A stretch of 64,000 nucleotides of DNA from Isoetes taiwanensis (GCA_021234155.1 JAJEKV010000022.1:49586-113585), one strand, 5' to 3'. Numbered from the stretch's first letter, positions 1 to 10,798 are shown. Numbers and translations are program-made. Notes: generated by a model from the letters alone, not told the origin.

Positions 1-299
1 CGAGTGAATTCTTGAGATTTATCTAGGTCTCCCCTGCCAAAGAAGGTCTTGAAGCCGATGGGGATCCGATACAAACTGATGAAGATGAAGAAGCTTTGAT
101 CATTTGAAATTTGGTTGATTCTTGAGATTTATCGCAAACCGGAGTGCAAAACTTTTATGGAAGCTTGGAATATTCCAAATCTTCATGTGTAGTCACTGGT
201 TCTTGCAAAAACAGTCCCTAATCAAGCAGAAATGGAGCAAATAGTCGGGTAACATGACAATGTGCAAGCTCAATTGTCTAAACTCAAACTCTAAGAAGT

Positions 300-645
300 A
301 ATAACTCATTGGAGAGGAGGAAGGATTGATGAACAAGATCTGATAATCTTGATTTTCGGGAGGTGGGACAGATTTCAAACATTATTGGCTCAATTAAGAC
401 ATGCTCACAAAAGGAGTCTAATTACTTACGTAAGTACAGAATCTGCTTGTTCAAGAAGAATTGTTAGATACTAAGGTAAGGTATTAGAAGCTTCAACTCA
501 GTTAGCCCCGGTAAATTTAATGGACAGATGCTACCAAACCAAGCAAACGTAAAGATACAAACAAACAGATAAGCCGCTAAGGATCTATCTAATATTATCT
601 GTTTTGTTTGTGGTAAGAAGGGCATTTCTAAATAGATGTCCAAGT
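300..645 (+). pseudogene. copia-1 gag fragment with decayed zinc knuckle
   Basis: From 310 the plus strand reads a gag-like stretch containing RIDEQDLI and RWDRFQTLLAQLRHAHK, typical of the copia gag (UBN2) region. A CCHC zinc knuckle starts at 600 (CFVCGKKG), but its His codon has become Ile, a TAG follows and the last Cys is out of frame. The knuckle would bind RNA in an active Gag. Clearly non-functional. Confidence 0.7.
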
Positions 646-1381
646 CAAGCGCTGGTTGGGAATCTACAAGAAACGACTTTTTAATGCCTTACTCCACTCC
701 AATCCACACCAACACACCATGTATTCTTCGGTCAGCAGTGTTGTCCCTTATTCTCGCATGAATATCTTGTATGGCACGGTAATTTGGAGGGACCTATTTG
801 CCATAAGGACACTTTCGGGGCCAATCGACATTGAGCACGCTTTTGAGAAAACATTTGAGGTGAGTATTCACTTGATTTGACCGTTACTGCGCCATGATGA
901 GGAGCAATTTTTAGTTCTTTCCGTAACTCCCATTGATCCTTGAACTTCAAATCTCAATGTTGCAAACCCATAGTGGCATGCCCTCACCATTTCTTATGCT
1001 AGATTCAGAGCATCTAAGCATCTTGAAGAGATGAAAGTCTCTTGCTTAACTTTACTGACTACCGGCCTGCCATCATATAATTCAATCAGATAAAAGGGGA
1101 ACTCTACGAGTCCAATGATGGTGTTATTGACAAAGTTCCAGATGTCACTATTCCTACCTCAATTTGCTTTCTGACCTGACCAGAATGACCATTACTTCAA
1201 GCAGGGCTGAGAGTCAAGCAATCACCATGAAGTGAAAGTCCTTTTGAACTACTCCCTGCTCAACTTGGGACTTTCGACCGGCCTGAATAAAGCAGGATTA
1301 TATAAATTATGGATGCCCAGCCACTGTCATGCCACTAGGTTTCAATGTTACCAGCGCTAGATCACAGAGAGCCAAGTAAGC

Positions 1382-1726
1382 ATGCATCGTCACATGGGTG
1401 GTCGTCGTCAGAGTTTGACCTGCCGGCTGCGGTCAGCATCCAAGTATATTGAATGTGAAGCTTGTCATCTGCTAAGCAACCTCAAGCCAATCATCCGGAT
1501 CATGCACAAAGACAGGCAAAAACCATTAGAAATTGTTCACCCGGGATCTATGTTATATGCCCCGCCATACTGCTATGGAGGAGTTAAGATATTTTTCATT
1601 GTTGTAGATGATTTTTCAAGATTCACTTGGGTCTTTCTATTGAAAACTAAAAATCAGGTATTCTCATTTTGTTATTTTGAGCATCATTCAGCAAAGATAT
1701 GGGCAGCAAAATTAAAGAGCCCTTAA
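1382..1726 (+). pseudogene. copia-1 integrase fragment
   Basis: The 114-residue open stretch holds the second half of the HHCC zinc site (CEACHLL, from about 1460) followed by the start of the catalytic core, VVDDFSRFTWVFLLK, where the Asp of VDDFSR is the first residue of the DDE triad. Homology fades after about 1690. The expected rest of the core and C-terminal domain is only traceable as scattered peptides up to about 2700. Confidence 0.8.
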
Positions 1727-2771
1727 TGCATAACGGCAATCGGTATGTGATGGGGAATTATGCTTTTGTCGCCATGGCATTCATAGGCACTGATTGTGCC
1801 CTTGCCCAAAAAATGGAGTAGTCGAAATTAAAACACTCCATCTCACGCACTCGGGTCTCACGACGCCCACACATATAAACATCTGAATTTGAAATTTTGG
1901 GAGAAGCACTTGCGCCGCCAGCTTTACTATAGCAAATGGAGACCCACTGGGCATTACCAAACATGACACCTTTTGAGGTATTTATGGTAAGAAACCACGT
2001 AGATCATCTTCGCATTTTTGGTCTTGCCTTATGCTGCTATACCATGGAAACCTGCGCTGAAAACCATCCTATAAAATAATAAAATGATGGATATTCCTCT
2101 CAACAACAAAGGCTGAGATTTTTTTGATCCCAAAACAAGCAAGTCTAAGCCTGTATACAAATGGTTATATGACGAAAGATAAGGTTTAGATATATATCTT
2201 CATTTCTAAATCTGTTAAGCTTACTCATCTTTTTGAAATAGTGCCACCCAAGACCCTCGACACCAGTGACACTAGCTAATGTTGTTGATGTACTCATTGT
2301 CTGCTGCCCAGAACAGAATTCAGCAACCCATAACAATCCTTTTATTGCTGGACACCCATGATTCCACATTTAAGTAATTCCAAGACATGGCATTCCATTC
2401 AGGCTGTGGAGCTCTCCTCCGCGAGCTCTTTTCCCTCAAAATTCTGATGCTGATTATTCTGGGCATCTATTCCTATTCCAGAGTCCCAAGGTATTCCAAG
2501 AGATTAATACCAGAATGTTACATGCACCTGATGGGCTAAATAGCATCAAGATCCCCAAACATTTAAACAAGGTACCAAGCATAAAGAATGGATTACCGCC
2601 ATGAAAGTGAAATTTAATGTTACTTAAGCAAAGAGATCTGATTTGGTTTCTCACCATCCCACCATAATGTCATATCATTGGCAAGAAATGGGTTTTTTCG
2701 TGACTAATTCAATTCAGATGGCTCAGAGTTAAGCATAAGGCCATGAATCGCAAAAGGTTATAATCAAAAGT

Positions 2772-3200
2772 TTGGCTATGATTATACCGAAGTTTTGCCC
2801 CTCAGACTCCTGGATGGACACTATTCGCGGCAGTCTTAGCTTTGCAAATGCCAAGGGGATGGCCATGGCAAATGACTTTAAGAGTGCATTCCTAAATGGG
2901 GATTTGAAGGAGACCATTTACATGGAACAGCGCCGGTTTTGTTCAACAAGGACAAGAACACTTATTTGCAAGCTCAAACGGGTTTGTATGGGTTGAAGTA
3001 AGTCTGGTGTCGGAATCATAAAATCAATGCATCAAGAATGCAGGATTTCGAGATCTCATAAGGACCCTAGCCTTTATTACAAGTATCAGCGATGGTCGAC
3101 ATGTATTCTTATCATATATGTTGATGATGTTATCATCACAGAGATGCTACTGGAGCTAATATTGAAGTTGAAGGCTGATCTTGGTAATTCCTTTTGAGCT
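2772..3200 (+). pseudogene. copia-1 reverse transcriptase fragment
   Basis: The open stretch at 2772-2996 carries the conserved copia RT segment DFKSAFLNGDLKETIYMEQ. After a frame break the same strand gives IIYVDDVIIT, whose YVDD catalytic box is at 3117-3128. The normal distance between the two motifs is roughly kept, so this is an in-place decayed RT rather than shuffled pieces. Several stops and shifts inactivate it. Confidence 0.85.
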
Positions 3201-3589
3201 TACGTGACTTGGGTCTTTACATTTTTGTTTAGGAATTGAAGTTTGGCAAGACTTACACATATCTTCACCTCACTCAAACGAAATACATCAAGGATTTATT
3301 ATCATGGCTTTCACATGGAAGATACCAAAGATGCTTCCAAAATTCATATGAGCAAGGGAATAAACTTACTTTGAATTCCTCAGAACCTTCAGGATGTTAC
3401 GCCTTCGCATAAATTTGTTGGATCTTTGATCTACCTCAATATTGTGCCGTATATTACTTTTTGTTAGTCAAGTAAGGTGTTCATGCAATCCCCAAGCAAA
3501 ATCATTGGCTTGAAATGCAAACTAATAATACTTGCTTATCTTAAAGCTACTATGACGAAGGTCTAGTGTATAGAAAATGTGACAATATG

Positions 3590-4060
3590 GATCTACTGCT
3601 TTACACGGGATGTCGATCATGCTCGAACCGATTTTGATTATGCACGGTCACATACCGATACATCTCTATGCTTGGAGCTAGTCCAATTACTTTGGGGATC
3701 TAAAAAGGTGACTTCAAGAAGTCTTAGCACCACGTAGATAAAAAGCCTTGGGTTATGTGAACGCAGAAATGATGTGGTTATTACAATTATTTCAAGAGTT
3801 GAAAGTTCCCATTTCAAAGGCTAAGTCAAGTAGTGGATAATTCCCGAGCCATAGATCTTCAAGGATGAACAAAGCATCATCATCCCACTAAACATCATGA
3901 TATCGAAATGCGGCTTTGTCGTGGAAAAATGCAGCAGCTTACTTTGGATGTGGAATACCGTGATAACTTCAAGTCAACTAGTCGATGGGATGACTAAACC
4001 ACTTACAGTGCCAGGGGCTTAAAAACAGATGAAGTTTCACTGGCATGCAAAAGTTACAAG
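3590..4060 (+). pseudogene. copia-1 RNase H / C-terminal remnant
   Basis: After the RT, weak peptides in changing frames resemble the copia RNase H region: an acidic DADHART-like start near 3610, a WGSKKVTSRS segment near 3690, and a DNFKSTSR...WDD ending near 3960-4020. Alignment is poor, so the limits are approximate. Confidence 0.5.
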
Positions 4061-4070
4061 TTAACCCTTT

Positions 4071-5425
4071 GATATGATGTTCATTGCTATATTCATGTGT
4101 TACAAAGAGTTTCGTAAGGTGTTAGAAGAAGGAAACCCTAATGTAACCCTAATGTGACGTGGGCATGATGCCACGCCACCATATGACTACTTATAGTCAT
4201 GACCTACTTTCATGTAATGTGCTTTTTGAGGTGGCTGGACGCTTTGTTAACCGATTGGGGACGCCATGTCATATTTTCCTAAAGTCTATGTCTCCTAAAA
4301 GCAATTGTGTAAGGCACATTTTAAAATGAGCCCGGACCCTTGCAATATGAAGGTAAGTTAGGCGGGGAGACCTCTATGCAAAGATTCAATACGCATTTAT
4401 TACTTTGTCAATGTATCATTACCACAACCACCACCGGAAAGCACCGGGCTTTTTGGTAAGTTCTTAAAGGTTCTCTATATTTATAGTGAAACATATACAT
4501 ATTTATTATGAACTTTTCTCGTGCATTGACACTAATCTTCCCGCACCGGATGACTTTTTGTCGAAGATGGAGTCTCGTGTTCAAGGCCAATATAATGTAG
4601 CCTTCCTTATGCTTCTATTCTTCTTATCGCAAAGTAACAAAAATCGCATCGGTGGCGGTTTTAGCCTTGGAACATGTATAATTAGATTCTATATATTCAA
4701 TGTATAGAGTTGCCTAGGCAATTATCAACATGTTTGGATATTAACCGGTAATTTATATTGCCCCTCGTTAGCACCTTTGTCTTTCAAAGTGGTAAACCAT
4801 ACATTATAGTCGTAATAAGAAATGCATTGGGAATGCCAAGGAAGTCGTGGGCATGATTTCTTCAAGAATAAACAAACGCTTTGAACAAAGTGGTAGAAGT
4901 GTGGTTGATTTTTTCCAAAACAAGTTAAGGGAAGGTGGCCATCTTTAGTTTGCCAAAGGCCCCTGACCGCCTAAATTACAACCTAAATGCCAACGAAACA
5001 TGCTGATGCCTTTTTGTTTTCGCATTCAATCACCGCACAAGGAATATCACATCAAAGCAAGACAGTTCCTTGGTGGTGATAGCAAGGCCTTCATCGTGAT
5101 AGGATTTTAGGGAGGTGCCCGCCTTTGTGGTGCGCTGATCGAATTGTGCAAGTCAGGGCCATGTTGGTTTGTGAGCCACCACGCATGGTTAAGGGGTTGG
5201 GTTTTAGCATGTCTCTTTTGGTATTTGGAAGTGAACCCTAAAAGGAGCTAAGGCACATGTATTGAGGTCTAAAAGTGATAATAACAAAAGGAGAAAGTCC
5301 GACGATAGTCACGCTAGGTAATATATGATGACATGTCATATATATGACGCCATATAAAGTGTCATGTCTCTAACCTATATAGTCACATTAGGTCACATAC
5401 AATAATATAAAGTGTCATGTCTCTA
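4071..5425. other. Unassigned intergenic stretch
   Basis: No supported gene. Short open frames of 60-75 codons near 4410-4700 have no recognisable motif. It may contain the 3' LTR of copia-1, but I could not find TG/CA ends. A 22-bp direct repeat (atataaagtgtcatgtctct) occurs at about 5351 and again at about 5405, just before the LINE insertion site. Confidence 0.5.
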
Positions 5426-5438
5426 ATACTCCCTTTCT
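5426..5438. repeat. 5' target-site duplication of LINE-A copy 1
   Basis: The sequence atactccctttct sits directly before the point where homology to the second LINE-A copy (13374-17385) begins. Its partner, atactcccttct, follows the poly-A tail at 10760-10771 and differs by one T. A duplication flanking a 5'-truncated start and a poly-A end is the signature of target-primed reverse transcription. Confidence 0.8.
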
Positions 5439-7004
5439 TCGAGATCCGTGGCAGATGGTAGCCAAGAAATTATTAAACCATTTGTCGATGATGACACTTT
5501 CCCTCTTCTTGGTGGCGTAAGAGAGGAATTCTGCGTAACGTGAAGGGTTTGTTGATACTTTCTCCTTGGCCCTCGTGCATTCTTTTCCAATTGGGGGTAA
5601 GTGCTCGCATTATGGGCCCACCGACCCCTTGTTTGGCCTATTCCCTTGGAAGGTGCTTCCGTAATGTGTGTACTAAGTCATAGGTATTCCTTTGAGGATG
5701 TTTCCATGGGGAGGGTGTGGATGAGATTTTGCAGGATTGCGTAAACACCTCAATTGGTGGAAGGGTAGCAAGTTGTCCATGGCGTGTAGGATCACTATTG
5801 CCAAGTCAAGATTTTGTAGCACTATATGTATACAAAGATCCGCAATGCTAGCTCCCGAGGGTAAGATACGTGCTTTGGATAAGATTGTTCAAATTTTGTG
5901 TTGGGCTGTGGATGATGAAGGGCTGTTGTTAAAGTGGCTTGGTGGAGCGTTCCACGGAGGATGGGGGGCTTGGCCATTCCGGATTTTAGCGAAATAGTAA
6001 GGTGTTGGTCTCTAAGTTTGTTTGGAGCATTCCGCAGATGGAGATCCCGGTATGGCCGTTGCTGCGCCTCTTCGCCATTGTGTGGTGTCTGGGAAGTCGC
6101 CCCAGGCATGTGGAGTTGCCCTGGCACCGGCAGTATGGTTCTCCCCGGTCCCACATGCATCCCCTTTTCTCACGAGTGTTGCTGCTTGGGATCATGTGCT
6201 GTGCTCTTCCGTAAAACAGCAGATTTATGCCTCAGCTATCACCTCTCTATTCTCTTCTTGTGGGTTCCTTTACCCCTCAAGCAGATTGCTCATCGCCATC
6301 GCGCATGCTCGGACGCCAGGCCCTTGAGGCGAAGCCAGGTTACCTTTGAGGGATTGGTATTGGGTGGCCGCTAGCTTGTGGAGTTTTTCGGCTTCGCCAC
6401 TGAAGGGATCGGGTTATTCGGGAGTACGCGGGCGAGTATTCCGCTGGCACATACCTAGTAGTCCTCGATGATGTGGTGGCGTGCTTCAAGCAACCGGAGC
6501 TGTGTCTTCTTGCTTCAGCGGCCTTCATCGGGTGGCCGGCTATTATGACACCGCAAGTGGGTCTCGCAGCTCGCCCTCGCATACCGGTTTGGACGTGGAC
6601 ATGGAGTTTCACTTCCCCACCGGTTGGTTAGGGTGCTTCTCGTATGTGTGGTGCACCGCCGTATCGTGGTGAATGCCCTTGTGAGTCGGTTTAGGCGGGT
6701 GAGCCCTCTCGCCTTTGTTGTGGCCTTCATCGTGGAGACTGTGGAGCATTGTCCAGTTTTATGCCCTCACTTGCAGTCGCCGGGATTGGGTTAGGGCTCG
6801 CTTCGTGAGATTGACTAGCCGCCAGCTTGTCGCTTCATGTGTATCCCGGGTGCTTGGGCCGCTTGTGGCGCAAGCCTTGCATCCGTATGCGGCTTTGGTT
6901 GGTGTGGCCGATTTTAAGCGGCGGCGGTTGTGGATCTTCAGGGATTCAGCAACCGCAGCCTCCTCGATTCCTCGACTCGGTACAAGCTATTTTAAAGCTT
7001 CGTG
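5439..7004 (+). mobile_element. LINE-A copy 1, 5' part (RT tail and zinc-binding region)
   Basis: Plus-strand fragment of a plant LINE closely related to the minus-strand copy at 13374-17385. It starts at the RT catalytic box (VDDDTF-like, near 5490), runs through the segment after the palm (SKLSMACRITIAKSRF at about 5770; IRALDKIVQIL at about 5870) and the zf-RVT region (LVSKFVWSIP at about 6005), and is broken by many stops. It is 5'-truncated. The element stops abruptly at about 7004 and resumes at about 10519 after an inserted sequence. Confidence 0.85.
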
Positions 7005-7012
7005 TTAACAGA

Positions 7013-7032
7013 AAAATGAAACGCACTTATTT
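7013..7032. repeat. Left terminal inverted repeat of nested element
   Basis: Exact reverse complement of 10499-10518 over 20 bp. Just inside it, gcacttatttaagaagtgc (7024-7042) forms a small hairpin of its own. Confidence 0.75.
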
Positions 7033-8168
7033 AAGAAGTGCGCTTTGAAAGATTCCTTCTAAAATTTACAAAAATTCTAAAATACCCCTAAAAAGGACTC
7101 TTTTTACTATCTTGTGTCTAAAGATTTATAAAAGCCGCTCATGAAAACAAAATTTTTAGGAAGACTTAACATTAAGGAGAAGAACAACAAAGAAAAATAT
7201 CTCATTTTAGAGGGAAAAGGACCACTCTGAAAGCCAAAGATTTATTATGGGGCAAACTCATATGAAAAATTAGACACTTTTGTATCTTTATCCCTTAGAA
7301 CGTTTGCGTTTATATTGGCTTGTTATAGAAGACAAAAAATTTGTTATTTCACAACCATTTTGGCTAAACATCCTAATTGACCTTAAAAGACATTGGGAGA
7401 CAAGAACAAACCGCTTGAATGAAAAAATTCTTGTTTTTGCATCATATGGTATTACAAATGATAATACATCCAATGAAATCATGCAGCTTAGTTGAAGTTC
7501 CAACCGACGATGACGATAAATTTATACCGAGGAAATGTAAGTTGAAGTAGTGAAGCTTGCGGATTACATGGCCTTCTTTGTTGTTCCTTGAGATGTATTC
7601 ATCATGTCTTTGGGGCTTGCAATACCAATCCACAATATAGTGATGTTGAGAAGATAGTCAAGCTCCTTTGTCAATGTTGAGAGTCTTCAAAGACAATTCC
7701 ATCATCTCAGAAAGTGGCCCATCGCACATTCTCCACAGAGAAGTATTTGTCTATCTTGCTTTTTTTTGTCCGTTTGCAAAGAAATAGGTAAACTTTTGAG
7801 GGGTTGCTACTCCTCGCACCCCTATGGACAAACCACGAAGTTTCCTTCTCGTTGAACATATGTGTCTCCATAACATTTTGGGGTCCTTTTGCCTTTAGAA
7901 GCTGAGTTTTTGAGCTGCCTAAAGTGAAGTTAGCATGTGTGTAGAGAAAAAGTAAAAATAACAACGGATTCGACTAATTTATGCTCTAACATTGCATTAC
8001 AAGGTCGAGAATTTAGAACTATTTTAGAACTTTTGAACTAAAAACTAAGAAAATTGCATAAATTATCCCTTGAGTGTGTTATTTTAACAGTATTAAGTTG
8101 CAAAAACCTTTGGGAGCAAGAAAGACCCCACAAGATTTTGCACGATATAAACTTATACTCCTGGACTA

Positions 8169-8231
8169 CATATTTTATATGTATATATATAGATATATAC
8201 ATCTTATACATATTAATATATATATACAAGA
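8169..8231. repeat. AT-rich microsatellite
   Basis: A degenerate run of tatata with embedded gatata and cata units. It encodes only low-complexity YIY-type peptides and no gene. Confidence 0.6.
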
Positions 8232-8299
8232 AAATTAATACGTCCTACCTGAGATTGTTCCAGTTTTAGCATGTTCTTACGATGTAAGGCCCTATAGTG

Positions 8300-9060
8300 C
8301 TCTAGATAACCAACGATTCTACTGAGATTCTCTTGGATTCTCCTAGATTCTCTTAGAATTTTCTATTTTGATTGAGGTGCTTACCCATGAGCATTTAAAC
8401 CTTCTAAAATTATCTATTTTGGATCTATGCAACATTTTTAAAACATTTTCTATTTTAGACTAAGGCTTTACCTTGGGCATCTAGAATATTTTTTTTTCAA
8501 GATTTATATTGTACACCTTTATTATGAAACATTTTAGAACATTCTATTGTCGCTCTTTGCAAAATCTTAAAACCCATGAGCATTTAAAACCTTCTAAAAT
8601 AATCTATTTTGGATCTCAGGTAACATTTTTAAAACATTTTCTATTTTTTTTTAGACTAAAGCGCTTGCCTTGAGCATCTAGAATATTTTTTTTTCAAGAT
8701 TTATATTGTACACCTTTATTATGAAACATTTTAGAACATTCTATTGTCGTGCTTTTTGTAAAATCTTAAAAAAACTCTAAGATTTCATCAAGATTTTTTT
8801 TACATTCTCTTAGATATTATGAAGATTCCCTTAGATTCAATTAGATTTTAAGAGATTCATAGACTTGTATATTTTCCTAGATTCTCTTTACAACTTATGA
8901 GATTTCCTTATATTCCTTTAATTCTTCCTCGATTCCTTACATTCTAGAAATTTCTAGAACATTTTAGAACTTTCTGGAACATTTTGAAAGTTTCAAAACA
9001 TCCTAGAATATTATAGTCTATTTTATCTTAATTAAAACATTACCCTTAAGTATATTTGAA
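8300..9060. repeat. Tandem 190-bp duplication with flanking AGATTCT-rich sequence
   Basis: The block starting acccatgagcattta at 8383 recurs at 8573, giving a period of about 190 bp; the second copy runs to about 8772. Both hold a T8-9 run followed by caagatttatattgtacacc. The borders (8320-8360 and 8790-8960) are rich in the same AGATTCT-type words as the large array at 29225-31166. Confidence 0.7.
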
Positions 9061-9080
9061 ACATAAATTTTTCATAGAAT

Positions 9081-9147
9081 TAATGCTTGGTCTAGTGGTT
9101 AGAGTGGGGGGTTTGGGGGGTTGAGGACCAGGGTTCGAATCACCCCA
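9081..9147 (+). other. tRNA-derived (SINE-like) sequence with pol III A and B boxes
   Basis: tggtctagtgg at 9088-9098 fits the internal A box (TRGYNNANNNG) and ggttcgaatca at 9132-9142 fits the B box (GGTTCGANTCC) with one mismatch at the end. The spacing suits a tRNA. Folding fails: the acceptor strands do not pair and only part of the T stem does. It is therefore a tRNA pseudogene or the head of a short SINE, not a working tRNA. No clear SINE body or poly-A follows. Confidence 0.6.
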
Positions 9148-9187
9148 ATAACATAAAAAATTTTAAAAGCCTTTCCTTAAGGAACGA

Positions 9188-9480
9188 GCATTCAATATGA
9201 GCCTTAGGATCTTAAACTCGATCAACGATCAAGATCTCATCATATAAAAGCAATATGAGCCGTAGGATCTATTACATATAATTCCCAAAGCCACGTGGAC
9301 CGTAGGATGTGTCCCCAAGCCATGTGAGCCGTCGGATCTCGGACCGACGGCCAAGATCAGATCAATCTGGACCGTAGGACCGCGGTACACATATTATATA
9401 AAACTCCCGTGCCATCCGGGCGTAGGATACGCCCCAAATCCACGGAGTCGTCGGATCTCGAATCCGACGGTCGGATAAGC
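9188..9480. repeat. Clustered CCGTAGGAT / CCGTCGGAT words
   Basis: At least six variants of gccgtaggatc or gccgtcggatct recur every 30-70 bp, each near a Gccacgtgg- or ccatgtg-like word, together with the reverse word ccgacgg. This is an imperfect interspersed repeat inside the nested element. No coding frame. Confidence 0.6.
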
Positions 9481-9553
9481 GACAAACATAAGAACATATA
9501 TAGATCGGATATTCAATATATATCGCTCACATATTTGTATATATAAAAAAAAC

Positions 9554-9927
9554 GGTATAAATTTATATCATGAGAAGTCTCATGGTATAGATTTATACCA
9601 AGACTTCTCTTTTTTCGGATATATATATGTAAATATATATGTTATATATATATATTATATATTTATATAATATACATATATATATATCTTTGGTATAAAT
9701 TTATACCGAGAAAACTCTTTAGGTATAAAATTTATACCGCTTGGGTCCTCTTTATGATAAATTTATACCGCCGAGTCCTTTTGTATAAATTTATACCGCC
9801 GAGTTCTTTTGTTGTATAAATCTATACCGCTCAAATTCTTCTTCTTGGTATAAATTTATACCGCGTCGAACTCTCTCTAGCATACTATGTCCACATATTA
9901 CTATCTATTAAGGTATAAATTTATACC
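9554..9927. repeat. Array of nine palindromes, GGTATAAATTTATACC
   Basis: Perfect or one- to two-base variants of the 16-bp palindrome occur at 9554, 9584, 9692, 9722, 9756, 9783, 9814, 9847 and 9912. The first two are inverted arms around a second palindrome (atgagaagtctcat), making a 46-nt foldback. Several copies are followed by cgccgagtYctttt, so a unit of roughly 30 bp is visible in the middle. The function is unknown. It may be structural repeat DNA of the host element or a cluster of dimeric binding sites. Confidence 0.85.
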
Positions 9928-10498
9928 ATCTTGAAATTTATTTGGAAGAAACTAAAGACTACGAGAACAAATAAATTACAAAGTTTAAAAAAGTCGGTTG
10001 GATACATAATGCCATTAAGCCAAGATATATCACAAGTCTATAGCAAGTTGGAGGAGCAAATAAGAGCAAGTGTATAAAGCAAAAGCGCAAACATCTTCGA
10101 CTTCACCTCGCGTGTGAGGGCATACTTTAAGGTGACAATATTTGCTTCATTGAGGCAATATCAAAATGTGTTGCATTTTTTCAATTTTGTTCATAATTTT
10201 GTAGTGAATTTATAAACTTTGAACTAAATACGTTTTTGGGCACTCTTAAAACTTCTTTTTTTTTTTTTCAATGTCTATTTTGTTTTGTCCTTAAAAATAT
10301 TACTATTTCTCAAACCAAACTAGGGGCCAAAAAAATGGTACCAAACAATTTTGAATGGAAGCCGAGTTCAAATTCCCTCAAAAATGGTGCCTAAAATATT
10401 CAAATTGTCACACTTGTCACAAATATACCAAGAAAAGGGCATTTTTAAGGGAATTTTAGGGAATCTTTCAAAGATTCCTTTTGAAGTGCGTTTGCAGC

Positions 10499-10518
10499 AA
10501 ATAAGTGCGTTTCATTTT
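10499..10518. repeat. Right terminal inverted repeat of nested element
   Basis: Exact reverse complement of 7013-7032. Inverted similarity continues inward with gaps (ggaatctttcaaagattcc region, 10460-10480). Confidence 0.75.
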
Positions 10519-10760
10519 AAACTTTGTTTGTTCCCGGGAGTAGTAGAGCGGAAGTTTGCCATTTGGCGGGACTTCTTGGGTGTTGTAGATGGTGATGGTC
10601 GGTTTATACAGCAGTAGAGTTGCAGTTTTTCTGTGAGTTTGTTGTGGAGTGTCGAGGTATCGCTGTCTCTTTGGGGCAGTTCTCCTTCCTCCTCACTTGC
10701 TTTGTAACATTACCATTCTTTTAATATATTGATGACACAGTTCTTCAAAAAAAAAAAAAA
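10519..10760 (+). mobile_element. LINE-A copy 1, 3' part with poly-A tail
   Basis: Matches the 3' end of LINE-A copy 2 closely (agtagtagagcggaagtt..., gtcgaggtatcgctgtctct, the shared gacacagttcttc end) and finishes in a run of about 14 A at 10747-10760. It is the displaced continuation of 5439-7004. Confidence 0.9.
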
Positions 10761-10771
10761 TACTCCCTTCT
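10760..10771. repeat. 3' target-site duplication of LINE-A copy 1
   Basis: atactcccttct immediately after the poly-A matches 5426-5438 with one T missing. Confidence 0.8.
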
Positions 10772-10798
10772 GAGACTGTATCTTTATCTTTGGAAGCA

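Larger units (their letters stand above)
1..4070 (+). mobile_element. Degenerate Ty1/copia retrotransposon (copia-1), 5' end outside window
   Basis: Remnants appear in the Ty1/copia order gag, integrase, reverse transcriptase, RNase H, all on the plus strand and broken by many stops and frameshifts. Gag peptides lie near 310-640, integrase near 1460-1690, RT near 2770-3200 with a YVDD box at 3117-3128, and RNase H and C-terminal traces to about 4060. Copia elements copy themselves through an RNA intermediate using a single Gag-Pol polyprotein; this copy cannot do so. No 5' LTR is in the window and I could not delimit a 3' LTR after 4070. Confidence 0.85.
7005..10518. mobile_element. DNA-transposon-like insertion with terminal inverted repeats, nested in LINE-A copy 1
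   Basis: This 3.5-kb sequence interrupts LINE-A copy 1; the uninterrupted LINE order is seen in the copy at 13374-17385. Its ends carry an exact 20-bp inverted repeat (7013-7032 and 10499-10518, aaaatgaaacgcacttattt) followed inward by weaker inverted similarity around gaaagattcc. It encodes no transposase, so it looks non-autonomous. The duplicated target seems to be a degraded cttYgt-type sequence of 9-11 bp, which would suit a Mutator-like element, but this is not certain. Contents: a duplicated block, a tRNA-like box pair and a palindrome array. Confidence 0.65.

Noticed and set aside
4486-4707. 73-codon plus frame
   Set aside because: No motif, no conserved context, AT-rich chance frame.
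5934-6374. 146-codon plus frame and several overlapping frames on both strands
   Set aside because: Out-of-frame shadows of the decayed LINE-A ORF2 in GC-rich DNA.
9081-9147. A functional tRNA gene
   Set aside because: Acceptor stem does not pair and the T stem pairs only partly; only the pol III boxes fit.
9554-9927. CRISPR array
   Set aside because: The repeats are short palindromes with unequal spacers (14-100 bp) in plant nuclear DNA; no cas genes.
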